Origin: Pseudomonadota bacterium
GTDB lineage: Bacteria > Verrucomicrobiota > Verrucomicrobiia > Limisphaerales > SXTU01
Direction of reading: 5' to 3'
DNA: 64,000 nucleotides
NCBI GenBank assembly: GCA_009924135.1
Contig: RFSE01000002.1
Span: forward strand, 26,005-90,004
The notes below the pieces were generated by a model. That model searched no databases and had not been told where the DNA came from. It saw only the letters and a program-made list of their open reading frames with translations. A program made the translations under genes and the position numbers. This document shows positions 35,642 to 42,452 of this stretch, in pieces (positions within the stretch are counted from its first letter, which is position 1; each line of letters opens with the position of its first letter).

Positions 35642-36499
35642 CTACTTGGCCGCATTGGCCGCCAGTGCCGCCTGAGCTTTGGCCTTCGCCTCCTCCGCGC
35701 GACGCATGATTTCCTCGGGCGAGGGCAGGCTCATCAGGACTTCCGCCGGAATGTCACCGGCGGCGCTGGCGAGCTTGGTGAGGCACTTCTGGCGCTCGGC
35801 CAGGGCCTTCTTGTCGTCGCGCTCCTTGCTGAAGCGGGCCTTGGCGGCGTCACTGCGCAGGCGGAGCTGGGAATAGACATCGCCGCCGAGCAGCGAGGAG
35901 ATGTCGATCTTCATCTTCTCCTTGCCCATGTCCGAGTCCTGCACCACGTCGCCGTTGATGGGGCCGGCCTTGTACTTCGGGAACATGATCGCGGCCTCGG
36001 GACAGACGCGCGAGCAGGCGGGACAGTTGGTTTTGCAGTTGTCGTGGTTCTGCGCCTGAATCTTGTTCTGCTCGTCCACGCCATAGACGCCGAAGAGGCA
36101 GAAGCTCAGGCACTGCATGCAGTTCGTACAGCGGTCGTAATCGATGACCGGGAACCACGGCTTCCACTCGCCGTGCCGCGCGGCGCCGGTCTCGGCCTGC
36201 ACGGCTTCGGCGGTCCGGGCAATGCGCGTGGCATCAAGCCCGGTGATGTCTTGAAACCGCACGCTGGTCCCGGCGGTCACACCCTCCGCTTCCGGGGTGC
36301 GCCCGGCGAACTGCCCGAGCACGAGCAACGACCCGCGCTCATGCGGCGCGACGCGTCCCCCCGCGACGGCGCGGGTGACGGCAAAGCCCTTCTCCAGCAA
36401 CGCCGTCAGCGCGGCGAAGCGGTCGGTGTCAGCGAGCGGCGGGGCATCGGCGCCCTCGTAGAGGACGACGCGGAGGGTGGAGGAGGATGTGAGCGACAT
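35642..36499 (-). CDS. 4Fe-4S ferredoxin-type protein with N-terminal domain
   Basis: The 285-aa protein has a 130-residue N-terminal region of unknown fold (SLTSSSTLRVVLYEGADAPP...). A two-cluster ferredoxin segment follows: CTNCMQCLSFCLFGVY, then CKTNCPACSRVCPEAAIMFP. The latter has a modified spacing (C-x3-C-x2-C-x3-C-P). The C-terminal 90 residues are charged and helical (RAEEAKAKAQAALAANAAK). It presumably transfers electrons to an unseen partner. The 5' end of this gene has a decayed duplicate at 37421-37490. The small cysteine-bearing protein at 37510 lies upstream on the same strand and was probably adjacent before the toxin-antitoxin genes intervened. Confidence 0.75.
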   Translation of the reverse strand: MSLTSSSTLRVVLYEGADAPPLADTDRFAALTALLEKGFAVTRAVAGGRVAPHERGSLLVLGQFAGRTPEAEGVTAGTSVRFQDITGLDATRIARTAEAVQAETGAARHGEWKPWFPVIDYDRCTNCMQCLSFCLFGVYGVDEQNKIQAQNHDNCKTNCPACSRVCPEAAIMFPKYKAGPINGDVVQDSDMGKEKMKIDISSLLGGDVYSQLRLRSDAAKARFSKERDDKKALAERQKCLTKLASAAGDIPAEVLMSLPSPEEIMRRAEEAKAKAQAALAANAAK

Positions 36500-36506
36500 G
36501 GCGGAA

Positions 36507-36541
36507 GTGTTCAGTAATTAGTGTTCAGTGTCCAGTTACTC
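36507..36541. repeat. Heptanucleotide repeat (GTGTTCA family) at ferredoxin/TA junction
   Basis: GTGTTCA, GTAATTA, GTGTTCA, GTGTCCA and GTTACTC follow one another in steps of exactly seven bases. The element lies between the ferredoxin start codon and the last bases of the broken PIN toxin gene. The word GTGTTCAGT also occurs in the heptamer hairpin at 4027. Confidence 0.75.
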
Positions 36542-36549
36542 GCCACGCG

Positions 36550-36910
36550 TCAAGGTTCGTAGAAGCGGGCAAACCCCTTGGCTCGCAAGCCTTGTTTCAG
36601 TTCCAGATCTTCTGTCCACAAGCGACCGCCAAGGTGGAGCGTGAGTGCGACGTAAGGAGTATCCTTCTCATCCACACCTAGACAAAGCTGCTGGGCTTCC
36701 ATCCAGGTACCGATGGCGATGTTGGCTTCGGCGATAAACTCAATGCGGGTCACCAGCGTGTGCAGGGCCTCCAGCAATTCGTCTTCGCCCACGCGGGCTG
36801 TAAAACAGAACGACCGCCGAGGGACTTAGCCGGTCACGCAAATCACCACGCCCGGCGGCCAGCGCTTTGAAGGCGAGATTGGCGTCCACCACGACGCGCT
36901 CCGCTTTCAT
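36550..36910 (-). pseudogene. PIN-domain toxin remnant (internal deletion and frameshift)
   Basis: The N-terminal half, from the ATG at 36910, reads MKAERVVVDANLAFKALAAG ... SAVVLFYSPR. The C-terminal half, in another frame, reads VGEDELLEALHTLVTRIEFI ... VDEKDTPYVALTLHLGG ... RLWTEDLELKQGL, a PIN domain with both its acidic clusters. Between FYSPR and GEDE the expected helical segment with the conserved Glu is missing and the frame changes. I read this as a deletion of roughly 20 codons. The ATG overlaps the antitoxin stop by 4 bp. The toxin is almost certainly inactive. Confidence 0.75.
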
Positions 36911-37125
36911 GGCGCGGTCTTGATAAACCGATCCTTGTTTGCCGCCCACCAGTCCGACTTGATTTCCTCCGCCAGCCGCCCGGCCTCCGCTTCGTCCAAC
37001 CCGCTCCGGCGGGTGATGGCTTCCAACCGCAACCAGTCCAAAAACGTGTTAAGCCGGTCGGCTGGCACATCATCCTTCGGGATGGTGACGCACACGGCTT
37101 GGTCGGTGGCCTCGACGGTTATCAT
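36907..37125 (-). CDS. Antitoxin-like small protein paired with PIN remnant
   Basis: The 72-aa protein is MITVEATDQAVCVTIPKDDV ... LNTFLDWLRLEAITRRSGLD ... AEEIKSDWWAANKDRFIKTAP. The short beta start, a helical middle and the toxin-binding tail fit the small antitoxins that precede PIN toxins of this type. It overlaps the toxin start by 4 bp. With the toxin broken it may be a leftover or act in trans. Confidence 0.65.
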   Translation of the reverse strand: MITVEATDQAVCVTIPKDDVPADRLNTFLDWLRLEAITRRSGLDEAEAGRLAEEIKSDWWAANKDRFIKTAP

Positions 37126-37129
37126 GAGA

Positions 37130-37357
37130 TTAAGCTCCGCTGTTCGCGGCTTGAAAGCAAGGCTCCGTTCCCATCTCCGTGAGCACGGCCAGCACTTGCG
37201 AGCGTTTTACGCTGGGAAAGCCGTCCAAAAAAAACTCGATGGAATCACCCGCCTTGAGGTGATCGAATAAACTCTGCACCGGCACGCGCGTACCCTTGAA
37301 AACCAGCGTGCCGCCTAGAATCTCCGGATCGGAATGATAGGCGCGGTCTTTTTTCAT
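37130..37357 (-). CDS. DUF433 domain antitoxin-like protein
   Basis: The ATG at 37357 gives 75 aa: KKDRAYHSDPEILGGTLVFKGTRVPVQSLFDHLKAG ... EFFLDGFPSVKRSQVLAVL. The I(L)GGxxxxxGTRVPV and FPxxxxxQVxAVL motifs define DUF433 (a winged-helix antitoxin usually followed by a DUF5615 PIN-like toxin). No DUF5615 gene follows; instead the AbrB/PIN-type pair begins 4 bp later. It is therefore an antitoxin without its own toxin. Confidence 0.8.
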   Translation of the reverse strand: MKKDRAYHSDPEILGGTLVFKGTRVPVQSLFDHLKAGDSIEFFLDGFPSVKRSQVLAVLTEMGTEPCFQAANSGA

Positions 37358-37420
37358 GCGCACAAGGTAGTCTCCAACCCGAGACCAAGCAATACTGGCA
37401 ACTCAAAGGGCTGAGGACTC

Positions 37421-37490
37421 ACGAACGACGGGGCATCGGTGCCCTCGCAGTAAAGAACGTGGAGAGCGGAGGACGAGGTCAGGCTCAAGG
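37421..37490 (-). pseudogene. Remnant duplicate of ferredoxin gene 5' end
   Basis: Over 70 ungapped bases this segment aligns with 36432-36501, the first 23 codons of the ferredoxin gene. It translates (L)SLTSSSALHVLYCEGTDAP against MSLTSSSTLRVVLYEGADAP. The start ATG has become TTG. It ends 19 bp from the stop of the upstream gene at 37510. The copy marks the other side of the toxin-antitoxin insertion. Confidence 0.75.
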
Positions 37491-37509
37491 GATAAAAACG
37501 TTTACCCAG

Positions 37510-37902
37510 TCAAGCGGCGGCCTTCGGGGCATCGGTGGCGGTGACTTTCCCTCTCGGCAAGTTCGCCTTCACCTCACCATCGAAGAGCGAGGTGCAGACT
37601 TCGTCGGCGCTTTGCACGCGCATGTTGAGGACTTCGGCGGTGTCGAGCGGCAGGTCGGCCTTGGCGGTGTGGAAAAGCCACTTCACGGCGCGCGGGAAAC
37701 AGGCGGCGATCTTCACCGGTCCACCGTCCGCCAGTCGCTTGAGCGACGGGTCCTGCCGGGCGCTCATCTCGCAGAGGTCGGCCACGGCGTCGAAGGCCAC
37801 ACCGGAGTCGGAAAGCTTTTGCAGGACCGCCGCCTTGACCTCCGGCGGGACGACCTGGGCGTACTGGCAGTGACAATAAAGAATGCGCGGTGCGGCTGAC
37901 AT
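37510..37902 (-). CDS. Small redox-associated protein (HdrA-N-terminal-like)
   Basis: From the ATG at 37902 the 130-aa product begins MSAAPRILYCHCQYAQVVPP. It has conserved cysteines in YCHC, DLCEMSARQDPSL and KIAACFPRAVKWLFHTA. The C-H-C ... DLC ... AACFPRAVKWLF layout resembles N-terminal pieces of heterodisulfide reductase A-like proteins that sit beside ferredoxins (tentative). A short alanine-rich tail follows. Its natural partner is probably the ferredoxin downstream. No membrane signal is visible. Confidence 0.6.
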   Translation of the reverse strand: MSAAPRILYCHCQYAQVVPPEVKAAVLQKLSDSGVAFDAVADLCEMSARQDPSLKRLADGGPVKIAACFPRAVKWLFHTAKADLPLDTAEVLNMRVQSADEVCTSLFDGEVKANLPRGKVTATDAPKAAA

Positions 37903-37920
37903 GTTGCTGGCGGGTGGTAG

Positions 37921-37962
37921 GGTCTTGGGTCTGAGGTCTGGGGTCTGGGGTCTGGCGTCTGG
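37921..37962. repeat. Heptanucleotide repeat (GGTCTGG family)
   Basis: The triplet TCT recurs six times exactly seven bases apart in ggtcttgggtctgaggtctg and the following bases, giving six imperfect heptamers. It lies upstream of the small redox protein gene and downstream of the PQQ-propeller gene. Confidence 0.85.
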
Positions 37963-38000
37963 GGAGGAGGGAGACGCCTTGCGGCGTGTCCGGCGTGGGG

Positions 38001-39212
38001 TTACTTGCCGCTTACGTCCACGGCGAGCAGTTCGCCCGGGGTGTTGCGCACGTAGATGTGGCCGTTGGCCAGCACCGGGGCGGTCCAGCACTTCTTGCCG
38101 AGGACCTGCGCACGGGCGAGGGCGTTAAAGCCTTTCGGCGAGGCCGCGACGATGACCAGCTCGCCGGTCTCGCTGAACACGATCAGCTTCCCGTCCGCCG
38201 CCGTGAGCGAGCCAATGCCGAGGCCTTTCTGCGACCACTTGGTCTCGCCGGTCTGCCAGTCGAGGCAGCGCAGTTCGCCGCCCGCTTTGCCAGCCTGGCC
38301 GTGGAAGGTGTAGAGATGTCCGCCCAGCACGACGCCCGCGTTGAACTGCGTCCAGGTCTCGGTTTTCCACGCGGCAACTGGTTCGCCGTCGCGGAGGTTC
38401 AGCTTCGTGGCGAGCGTGTTCTCACCGGAAAGCAGGACGGCTCCGTCCTGGATCAGCGGCGCACCGGCGTTGGTGTCGTAGCTGGAAGTGAACTTACGGG
38501 TCCAGCGCACCTTGCCGGTCGCCACCTCCACGGCAGCACACTCGCGATGGCTGAGGATGGCGACGCACCGGGTGCCGTCGAGATCGAACGGGATCGGTGT
38601 GGCGTAGGCGGCGGAGGCCTTGCCGTTCTGCCAGACGACCTTGCCCGTGGCCTTGTCGAGCGCGGTGCCCTGGCTGCCAACATTGAGAATGACGAGCTTG
38701 CCCTCAACGAGCGGCGACCCGGCGAAACCCCACTCGGGCACTTCGACGCCGAGTTCGGCGACGAGCTGCTTCTGGTAAACGACTTTGCCCGTCGCCAGTT
38801 CGAGGCAGAAAAAGTCGCCCTGCCGGCTGAGCTGATAAACGCGGTCACCGTCAATCGTCGGCGTGCCGGTCGTGCCGCCTTCGAAGTACTTGTTGCCCAG
38901 CGGGGCGGCATAACTGTGCTTCCACAATTCCTTGCCGGTCGCAGCATCCAGACAGACGAGCGTGTCCTGACCCTTCGCGTGACCGTCGTGTCCGGTGGCG
39001 ATGACCTTGCCGCCACTGACCACGACGGAGGAAAAACCCAGGCCCACCTTGGCGCGCCACGCCACCTTTGGACCGTCCGCAGACCAGGTGGAGGACCAAC
39101 CGGTTTCGCGGGAAGCACCGTTCAAGTCCGGGCCGCGAAACCTCGGCCAGTCGACGGCCTGAGTGGTGACAATGGTGGCGGCGAGCAGTGAAAGGCAGAG
39201 GACGGAACGCAT
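38001..39212 (-). CDS. Secreted PQQ-like beta-propeller protein
   Basis: The 403-aa protein has a signal peptide (MRSVLCLSLLAATIVTTQAVDWPRFRGPD) and an eight-bladed propeller built of PQQ/BamB-like repeats such as LVCLDAATGKELWKHSY, FCLELATGKVVYQKQL, GTALDKATGKVVWQ and AAVEVATGKVRWTRKF. The DWPRFRGP start is very common in Planctomycetes and Verrucomicrobia proteins of this type. No enzymatic residues can be assigned. It may bind partners or carbohydrates in the periplasm. It stands alone, flanked by repeats on both sides. Confidence 0.88.
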   Translation of the reverse strand: MRSVLCLSLLAATIVTTQAVDWPRFRGPDLNGASRETGWSSTWSADGPKVAWRAKVGLGFSSVVVSGGKVIATGHDGHAKGQDTLVCLDAATGKELWKHSYAAPLGNKYFEGGTTGTPTIDGDRVYQLSRQGDFFCLELATGKVVYQKQLVAELGVEVPEWGFAGSPLVEGKLVILNVGSQGTALDKATGKVVWQNGKASAAYATPIPFDLDGTRCVAILSHRECAAVEVATGKVRWTRKFTSSYDTNAGAPLIQDGAVLLSGENTLATKLNLRDGEPVAAWKTETWTQFNAGVVLGGHLYTFHGQAGKAGGELRCLDWQTGETKWSQKGLGIGSLTAADGKLIVFSETGELVIVAASPKGFNALARAQVLGKKCWTAPVLANGHIYVRNTPGELLAVDVSGK

Positions 39213-39256
39213 GTTCTGAGCTTGGCCGGAAGCAATACGGAGTCAAGGCAGGCGTC

Positions 39257-39592
39257 GTGAACCACCGAGGCACAGAGAACACAGAGAAGGAATCAGGAAA
39301 GCAGGAAAGAAGGAATAAAGGACCGCTTTGACTTCTGGCGCAGCTTTGTCTCTTGTAGGCGTAATGCTAACAGCGGAACAGGTTAGGTAAAATTCAGCGT
39401 GCTGAAAAGGGTAGCCGTTCTCCCTCACCCCGGCCCTCTCCCAGCGGGAGAGGGCCGGGGTGAGGGAGAAATCGTTCATTGGTTCAAATCGGGGATTCCG
39501 CCAGAGCGTTCCAGTAATTGGTCTGAGGTTTCATTACTGCCTTCCTGCCTTCCTGATTCATCTCTGTGTCCTCTGTGCCTCTGTGGTTCACC
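39257..39592. repeat. Large inverted repeat of CACAGAGG-type units enclosing a 25-bp palindrome
   Basis: The left arm, from about 39257 (gtgaaccaccgaggcacaga...), and the right arm, ending about 39592 (...ggcacagagg on the complement), are reverse complements over about 50 bp including the aatcaggaa and gcaggaa tails. Between them lies the perfect hairpin at 39418-39470. The element fills the 375-bp gap between two minus-strand genes, and its right arm touches the lhgO stop codon. No gene is visible within. Confidence 0.85.
39418..39470. repeat. Perfect 25-bp palindrome of the CCCTCACC/GGGAGAGGG family
   Basis: The left arm TTCTCCCTCACCCCGGCCCT (continuing CTCCC) is followed by loop AGC and its exact reverse complement. 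It is the full form of the element partly present at 25483. Predicted RNA or cruciform stability is very high. It lies downstream of lhgO on the minus strand and could also serve as a transcription barrier. Confidence 0.9.
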
Positions 39593-40784
39593 CCTTCACC
39601 ACGAGCCGCGCGATTTCCTCACCGATGGCCAGCGAAGCTGTCGCGGCCGGGCTGGGAGCGTTGAGGACATGGAGCGCCCGAGGCCGCGCGACCAGGCAGA
39701 AATCCTGCACGAGCGTGCCGTCCGGCGACATCGCCTGCGCCCGCACTCCCGCACCGCCCGGCTCCAGATCGTCCTCCCGGATTTCGGGGACCAACCGTTG
39801 GAGGGACTGGCAGAACAGCTCTTTGCTGAAACTGCGTTTGATCTCCTCCCAGCTCATGCGCTGGTGTTTGCCGAGGAAGTTCCACAGGCCCTCGAAGGTC
39901 ACCGCGTCCAGCAGGTCGGCAACATTCAGGTCCGTCTTCGTATAGCCCTCGCGGGCGAAGGCCAGCACGGCGTTGGGGCCCGCCTCGATGCCCCCATGGA
40001 TCATCCGCGTGTAATGCACGCCGAGGAACGGGAACTGCGGATCGGGCACCGGATAGATCAGGTGGCGCACGAGCGACTCACGTTCTTTCTTGAGCTGATA
40101 GTATTCGCCGCGAAAGGGGACGATCCGCACGTCGCGCTGCTCGCCGGCCAGCTCGCTCACCCGGTCACTATACAGGCCGGCGCACGTCACGAGATACGTG
40201 CCTTCAAATTCGCCGGCCGTCGTCTCCGCCACCCAGCCGGTGGAACTCTCGCGCAAGGCCGTGACGCGTGCGGAAGTCACCACCCGGTTCCCCGCCTTGG
40301 TAATGAGTTCCAGCATCGTGGCGCAGACCCGCGCATAGTCCACGATGCCTTCCTGCGGCACGTGCAACGCGGCGACCCCGCCGACATGCGGCTCGATCTC
40401 ACGCATCTGCTCCGGCCCCAGCCAGCGCAGACCAGCCAGCCCGTTCTGCGTGCCGCGCTCCTGCAAATTTTTCAGCCGCGCAACCTCAGTCTCGTCCACG
40501 GCCACCACGAGCTTGCCGCAAACGTCATGGGGAATCGCGTGCTCGTGGCAAAACTCGGTCATCTCCGCGACCCCGCTGACGGCGAGGCGGGCCTTGAGCG
40601 AGCCGGGTTTGTAGTAAAGTCCGCAGTGGAGCACGCCGCTGTTGTGCGTGCTCTGGTGACGGCCCACGCCCGGCTCCTTTTCGAGGACGGTGATGCGCGC
40701 GTCAGGGAGCTTGCGCGCGAGTTTGATGGCGGTCGCCATGCCCACAATGCCGCCGCCGATGATGAGAAAGTGTTGGTCAGCCAC
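39588..40784 (-). CDS. lhgO: L-2-hydroxyglutarate oxidase
   Basis: The 398-aa FAD enzyme has an N-terminal dinucleotide-binding motif IIGGGIVGMATAIKLARKLP. The family-specific QSTHNSGVLHCGLYYKPGSLKA follows, then YLVTCAGLYSDRVSEL and the C-terminal VLNAPSPAATASLAIGEEIA. These match LhgO (YgaF), which oxidises L-2-hydroxyglutarate to 2-oxoglutarate and passes electrons to the membrane quinone pool. Length is normal. It is a single gene with no obvious operon partner. Confidence 0.93.
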   Translation of the reverse strand: MADQHFLIIGGGIVGMATAIKLARKLPDARITVLEKEPGVGRHQSTHNSGVLHCGLYYKPGSLKARLAVSGVAEMTEFCHEHAIPHDVCGKLVVAVDETEVARLKNLQERGTQNGLAGLRWLGPEQMREIEPHVGGVAALHVPQEGIVDYARVCATMLELITKAGNRVVTSARVTALRESSTGWVAETTAGEFEGTYLVTCAGLYSDRVSELAGEQRDVRIVPFRGEYYQLKKERESLVRHLIYPVPDPQFPFLGVHYTRMIHGGIEAGPNAVLAFAREGYTKTDLNVADLLDAVTFEGLWNFLGKHQRMSWEEIKRSFSKELFCQSLQRLVPEIREDDLEPGGAGVRAQAMSPDGTLVQDFCLVARPRALHVLNAPSPAATASLAIGEEIARLVVKG

Positions 40785-40889
40785 AACGCGTGAAGGGTGA
40801 GAGTACGCGGGCAGGCTGGCAAGTGCTCACCCGGCAGATTCATCGATCCCCTGCCCTGCTTCTCGGCCTCACCCGTCGGGCATCTTCGT

Positions 40890-40913
40890 CAGACACGATT
40901 GTTCACGTGTCTG
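40890..40913 (-). terminator. Hairpin downstream of the DUF1552/DUF1592 cluster
   Basis: CAGACACG and CGTGTCTG form a perfect 8-bp stem with an 8-nt loop, about 115 bp beyond the last stop codon of the minus-strand cluster. No T-run follows, so termination is uncertain. The remainder of 40785-41027 shows nothing coding and includes the lhgO promoter. Confidence 0.35.
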
Positions 40914-41027
40914 GCATCTCCCTCGCTTTCGCGGTGCCAGTGACCGCGGGCGGAGGGATCGCACTTAGTCCAAGCTAACGCGGACTGCCACTTGAAGGGA
41001 CGCGTCGCACCCAAGACCAGACTCGAT

Positions 41028-42323
41028 TCAAGCAGCGGACCGCAATTCCGACAGCGCCCCCGTGCTGCTGCCAAAGCGGGCCGTCTCGATACCGGCGTGT
41101 TGCAGCATGCGCACAAACAGATTCGACATCGGAGTGTTTTTCTTCCGGTCGAAGGCGAGATGGCCGGGATGCTTGAAGCCGCCACCGGCGAAGATGACAG
41201 GCAGATTGTCAGACGAGTGCGCGGAGGCATCGCCAAGATTGCTGACGAAGAGGATCTGGGTGCGGTCTAGGAGCGGGCGGCCGTTTTCATCCGCAGCGAC
41301 CAGCTTGTCGAGGAAGCCGCCGAAGTTCCGGTATTCCTTCTCTTCGTAGCGCGCGAGCTGCTCGATCTTCGCTGGGTCCTTGCCGTGGTGTGAGGCGTCG
41401 TGATGGCCGATGGCGAGGTCAGGCTGGTTGGTCTGGTTGTGCTCGCCCAGACCGAGCACGACGAGGCGGGTGGAATCGGTCTGCAAGGCGAGCTGCACCA
41501 GCATGAACCATTGTTGCTGGCCGGCGACCCAGTGATCGGCCTTCTCGAACTCGCGCACCATCGCGGGAACTTTGGGCTTCGGTTTCGCCGCCCAGGCCTG
41601 ATCCTGCTGCAGGAAGCCCTCGGCCTCGCGGATCGAGTTGGTGAGCAGGTCCAGGCGGTCGCGGTCGGCCCCGCCGAGTTCACGGTTCAAAGATTTCAAC
41701 TGGCCGCGCACGCCATCAAGGATGCTCTGACCGTTCGCCAGGCGCTTCATCTCGCGGGTGACTTCCTCGGGCGTGCCATCCATGAAGAGGCGCCGGAAGA
41801 GCCGGGCACGGTTGTTCTCGAACGGCGTAGGCACACCCTTCTCGTTCCACGAGAGCGAGGCGCAGTTTGCCGTGTTGAGCACGAGGTGCGGTACCCGCGT
41901 CTCCGCCCCGATGCGCTGCGCGACGAACTGGTCGAGCGAGATGCTGTTGTGAATGTCGTCCGCGCGCTTGATGCCCTCCGGCGCGACGCCGGTAAAGATG
42001 GCGGACTCGGTGTGGTGCGAGTTCGGATAGCCCACATGCCCCATGCCGGAGATGACGGTGAAACGTCCCCGATGCGGCTCCAGCAACTTCAGGTAGCGTG
42101 TGGCCTCATAGTCGGGACCAGCCTTTTCCGGAAACAGGAAGGGGTAATAAGTCCCCAGCGGCCGGTGGATGAGCACCATGCGCTGCGGCTGGAGCGCCTT
42201 CGCCAACGCCTTGGACTCCGCACCAACGACCACCGGCAGCATGGCATCGAGAAGCGGCAGCGAAAGCGACACGGCGCCCGCACGGAGGAACGTACGGCGA
42301 TCAAGACAACGCGCGTTAAGCAT
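41028..42323 (-). CDS. DUF1552 domain-containing protein (copy 1)
   Basis: The ATG at 42323 gives 431 aa with a Tat-like start LDRRTFLRAGAVSLSLPLLDAMLP. The DUF1552 fold follows: ALQPQRMVLIHRPLGTYYPFLFP, VISGMGHVGYPNSHHTESAIFTG, QTDSTRLVVLGLGEHNQTNQ, FVSNLGDASAHSSDNLPVIFAGGG. The fold is alkaline-phosphatase/sulfatase-related (DUF1501-like), but the catalytic residues are not established. It is the last gene of the eight-gene cluster. It differs strongly from the second DUF1552 copy at 49649, so the two are not a recent duplication. Confidence 0.88.
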   Translation of the reverse strand: MLNARCLDRRTFLRAGAVSLSLPLLDAMLPVVVGAESKALAKALQPQRMVLIHRPLGTYYPFLFPEKAGPDYEATRYLKLLEPHRGRFTVISGMGHVGYPNSHHTESAIFTGVAPEGIKRADDIHNSISLDQFVAQRIGAETRVPHLVLNTANCASLSWNEKGVPTPFENNRARLFRRLFMDGTPEEVTREMKRLANGQSILDGVRGQLKSLNRELGGADRDRLDLLTNSIREAEGFLQQDQAWAAKPKPKVPAMVREFEKADHWVAGQQQWFMLVQLALQTDSTRLVVLGLGEHNQTNQPDLAIGHHDASHHGKDPAKIEQLARYEEKEYRNFGGFLDKLVAADENGRPLLDRTQILFVSNLGDASAHSSDNLPVIFAGGGFKHPGHLAFDRKKNTPMSNLFVRMLQHAGIETARFGSSTGALSELRSAA

Positions 42324-42452
42324 GGGGAATGGATGGTAGAGGTGGAGGATTTGGCAAGGGAATTTGGGGCACAAGAATGGGAGGACAAAATTCCATTGCC
42401 CTAAATTCCTCTGCCCAATCTCGGGTAGAATTGTGTCCAGTTGATTCTGTCT

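Noticed and set aside
37921-37962. CRISPR array
   Set aside because: The repeats are seven bases long with no spacers, and no cas genes are in the window. The same holds for the other heptamer arrays.
37986-39191. 401-aa plus-strand ORF opposite the PQQ-propeller gene
   Set aside because: It is the complement of repeated propeller codons, without recognisable domains.
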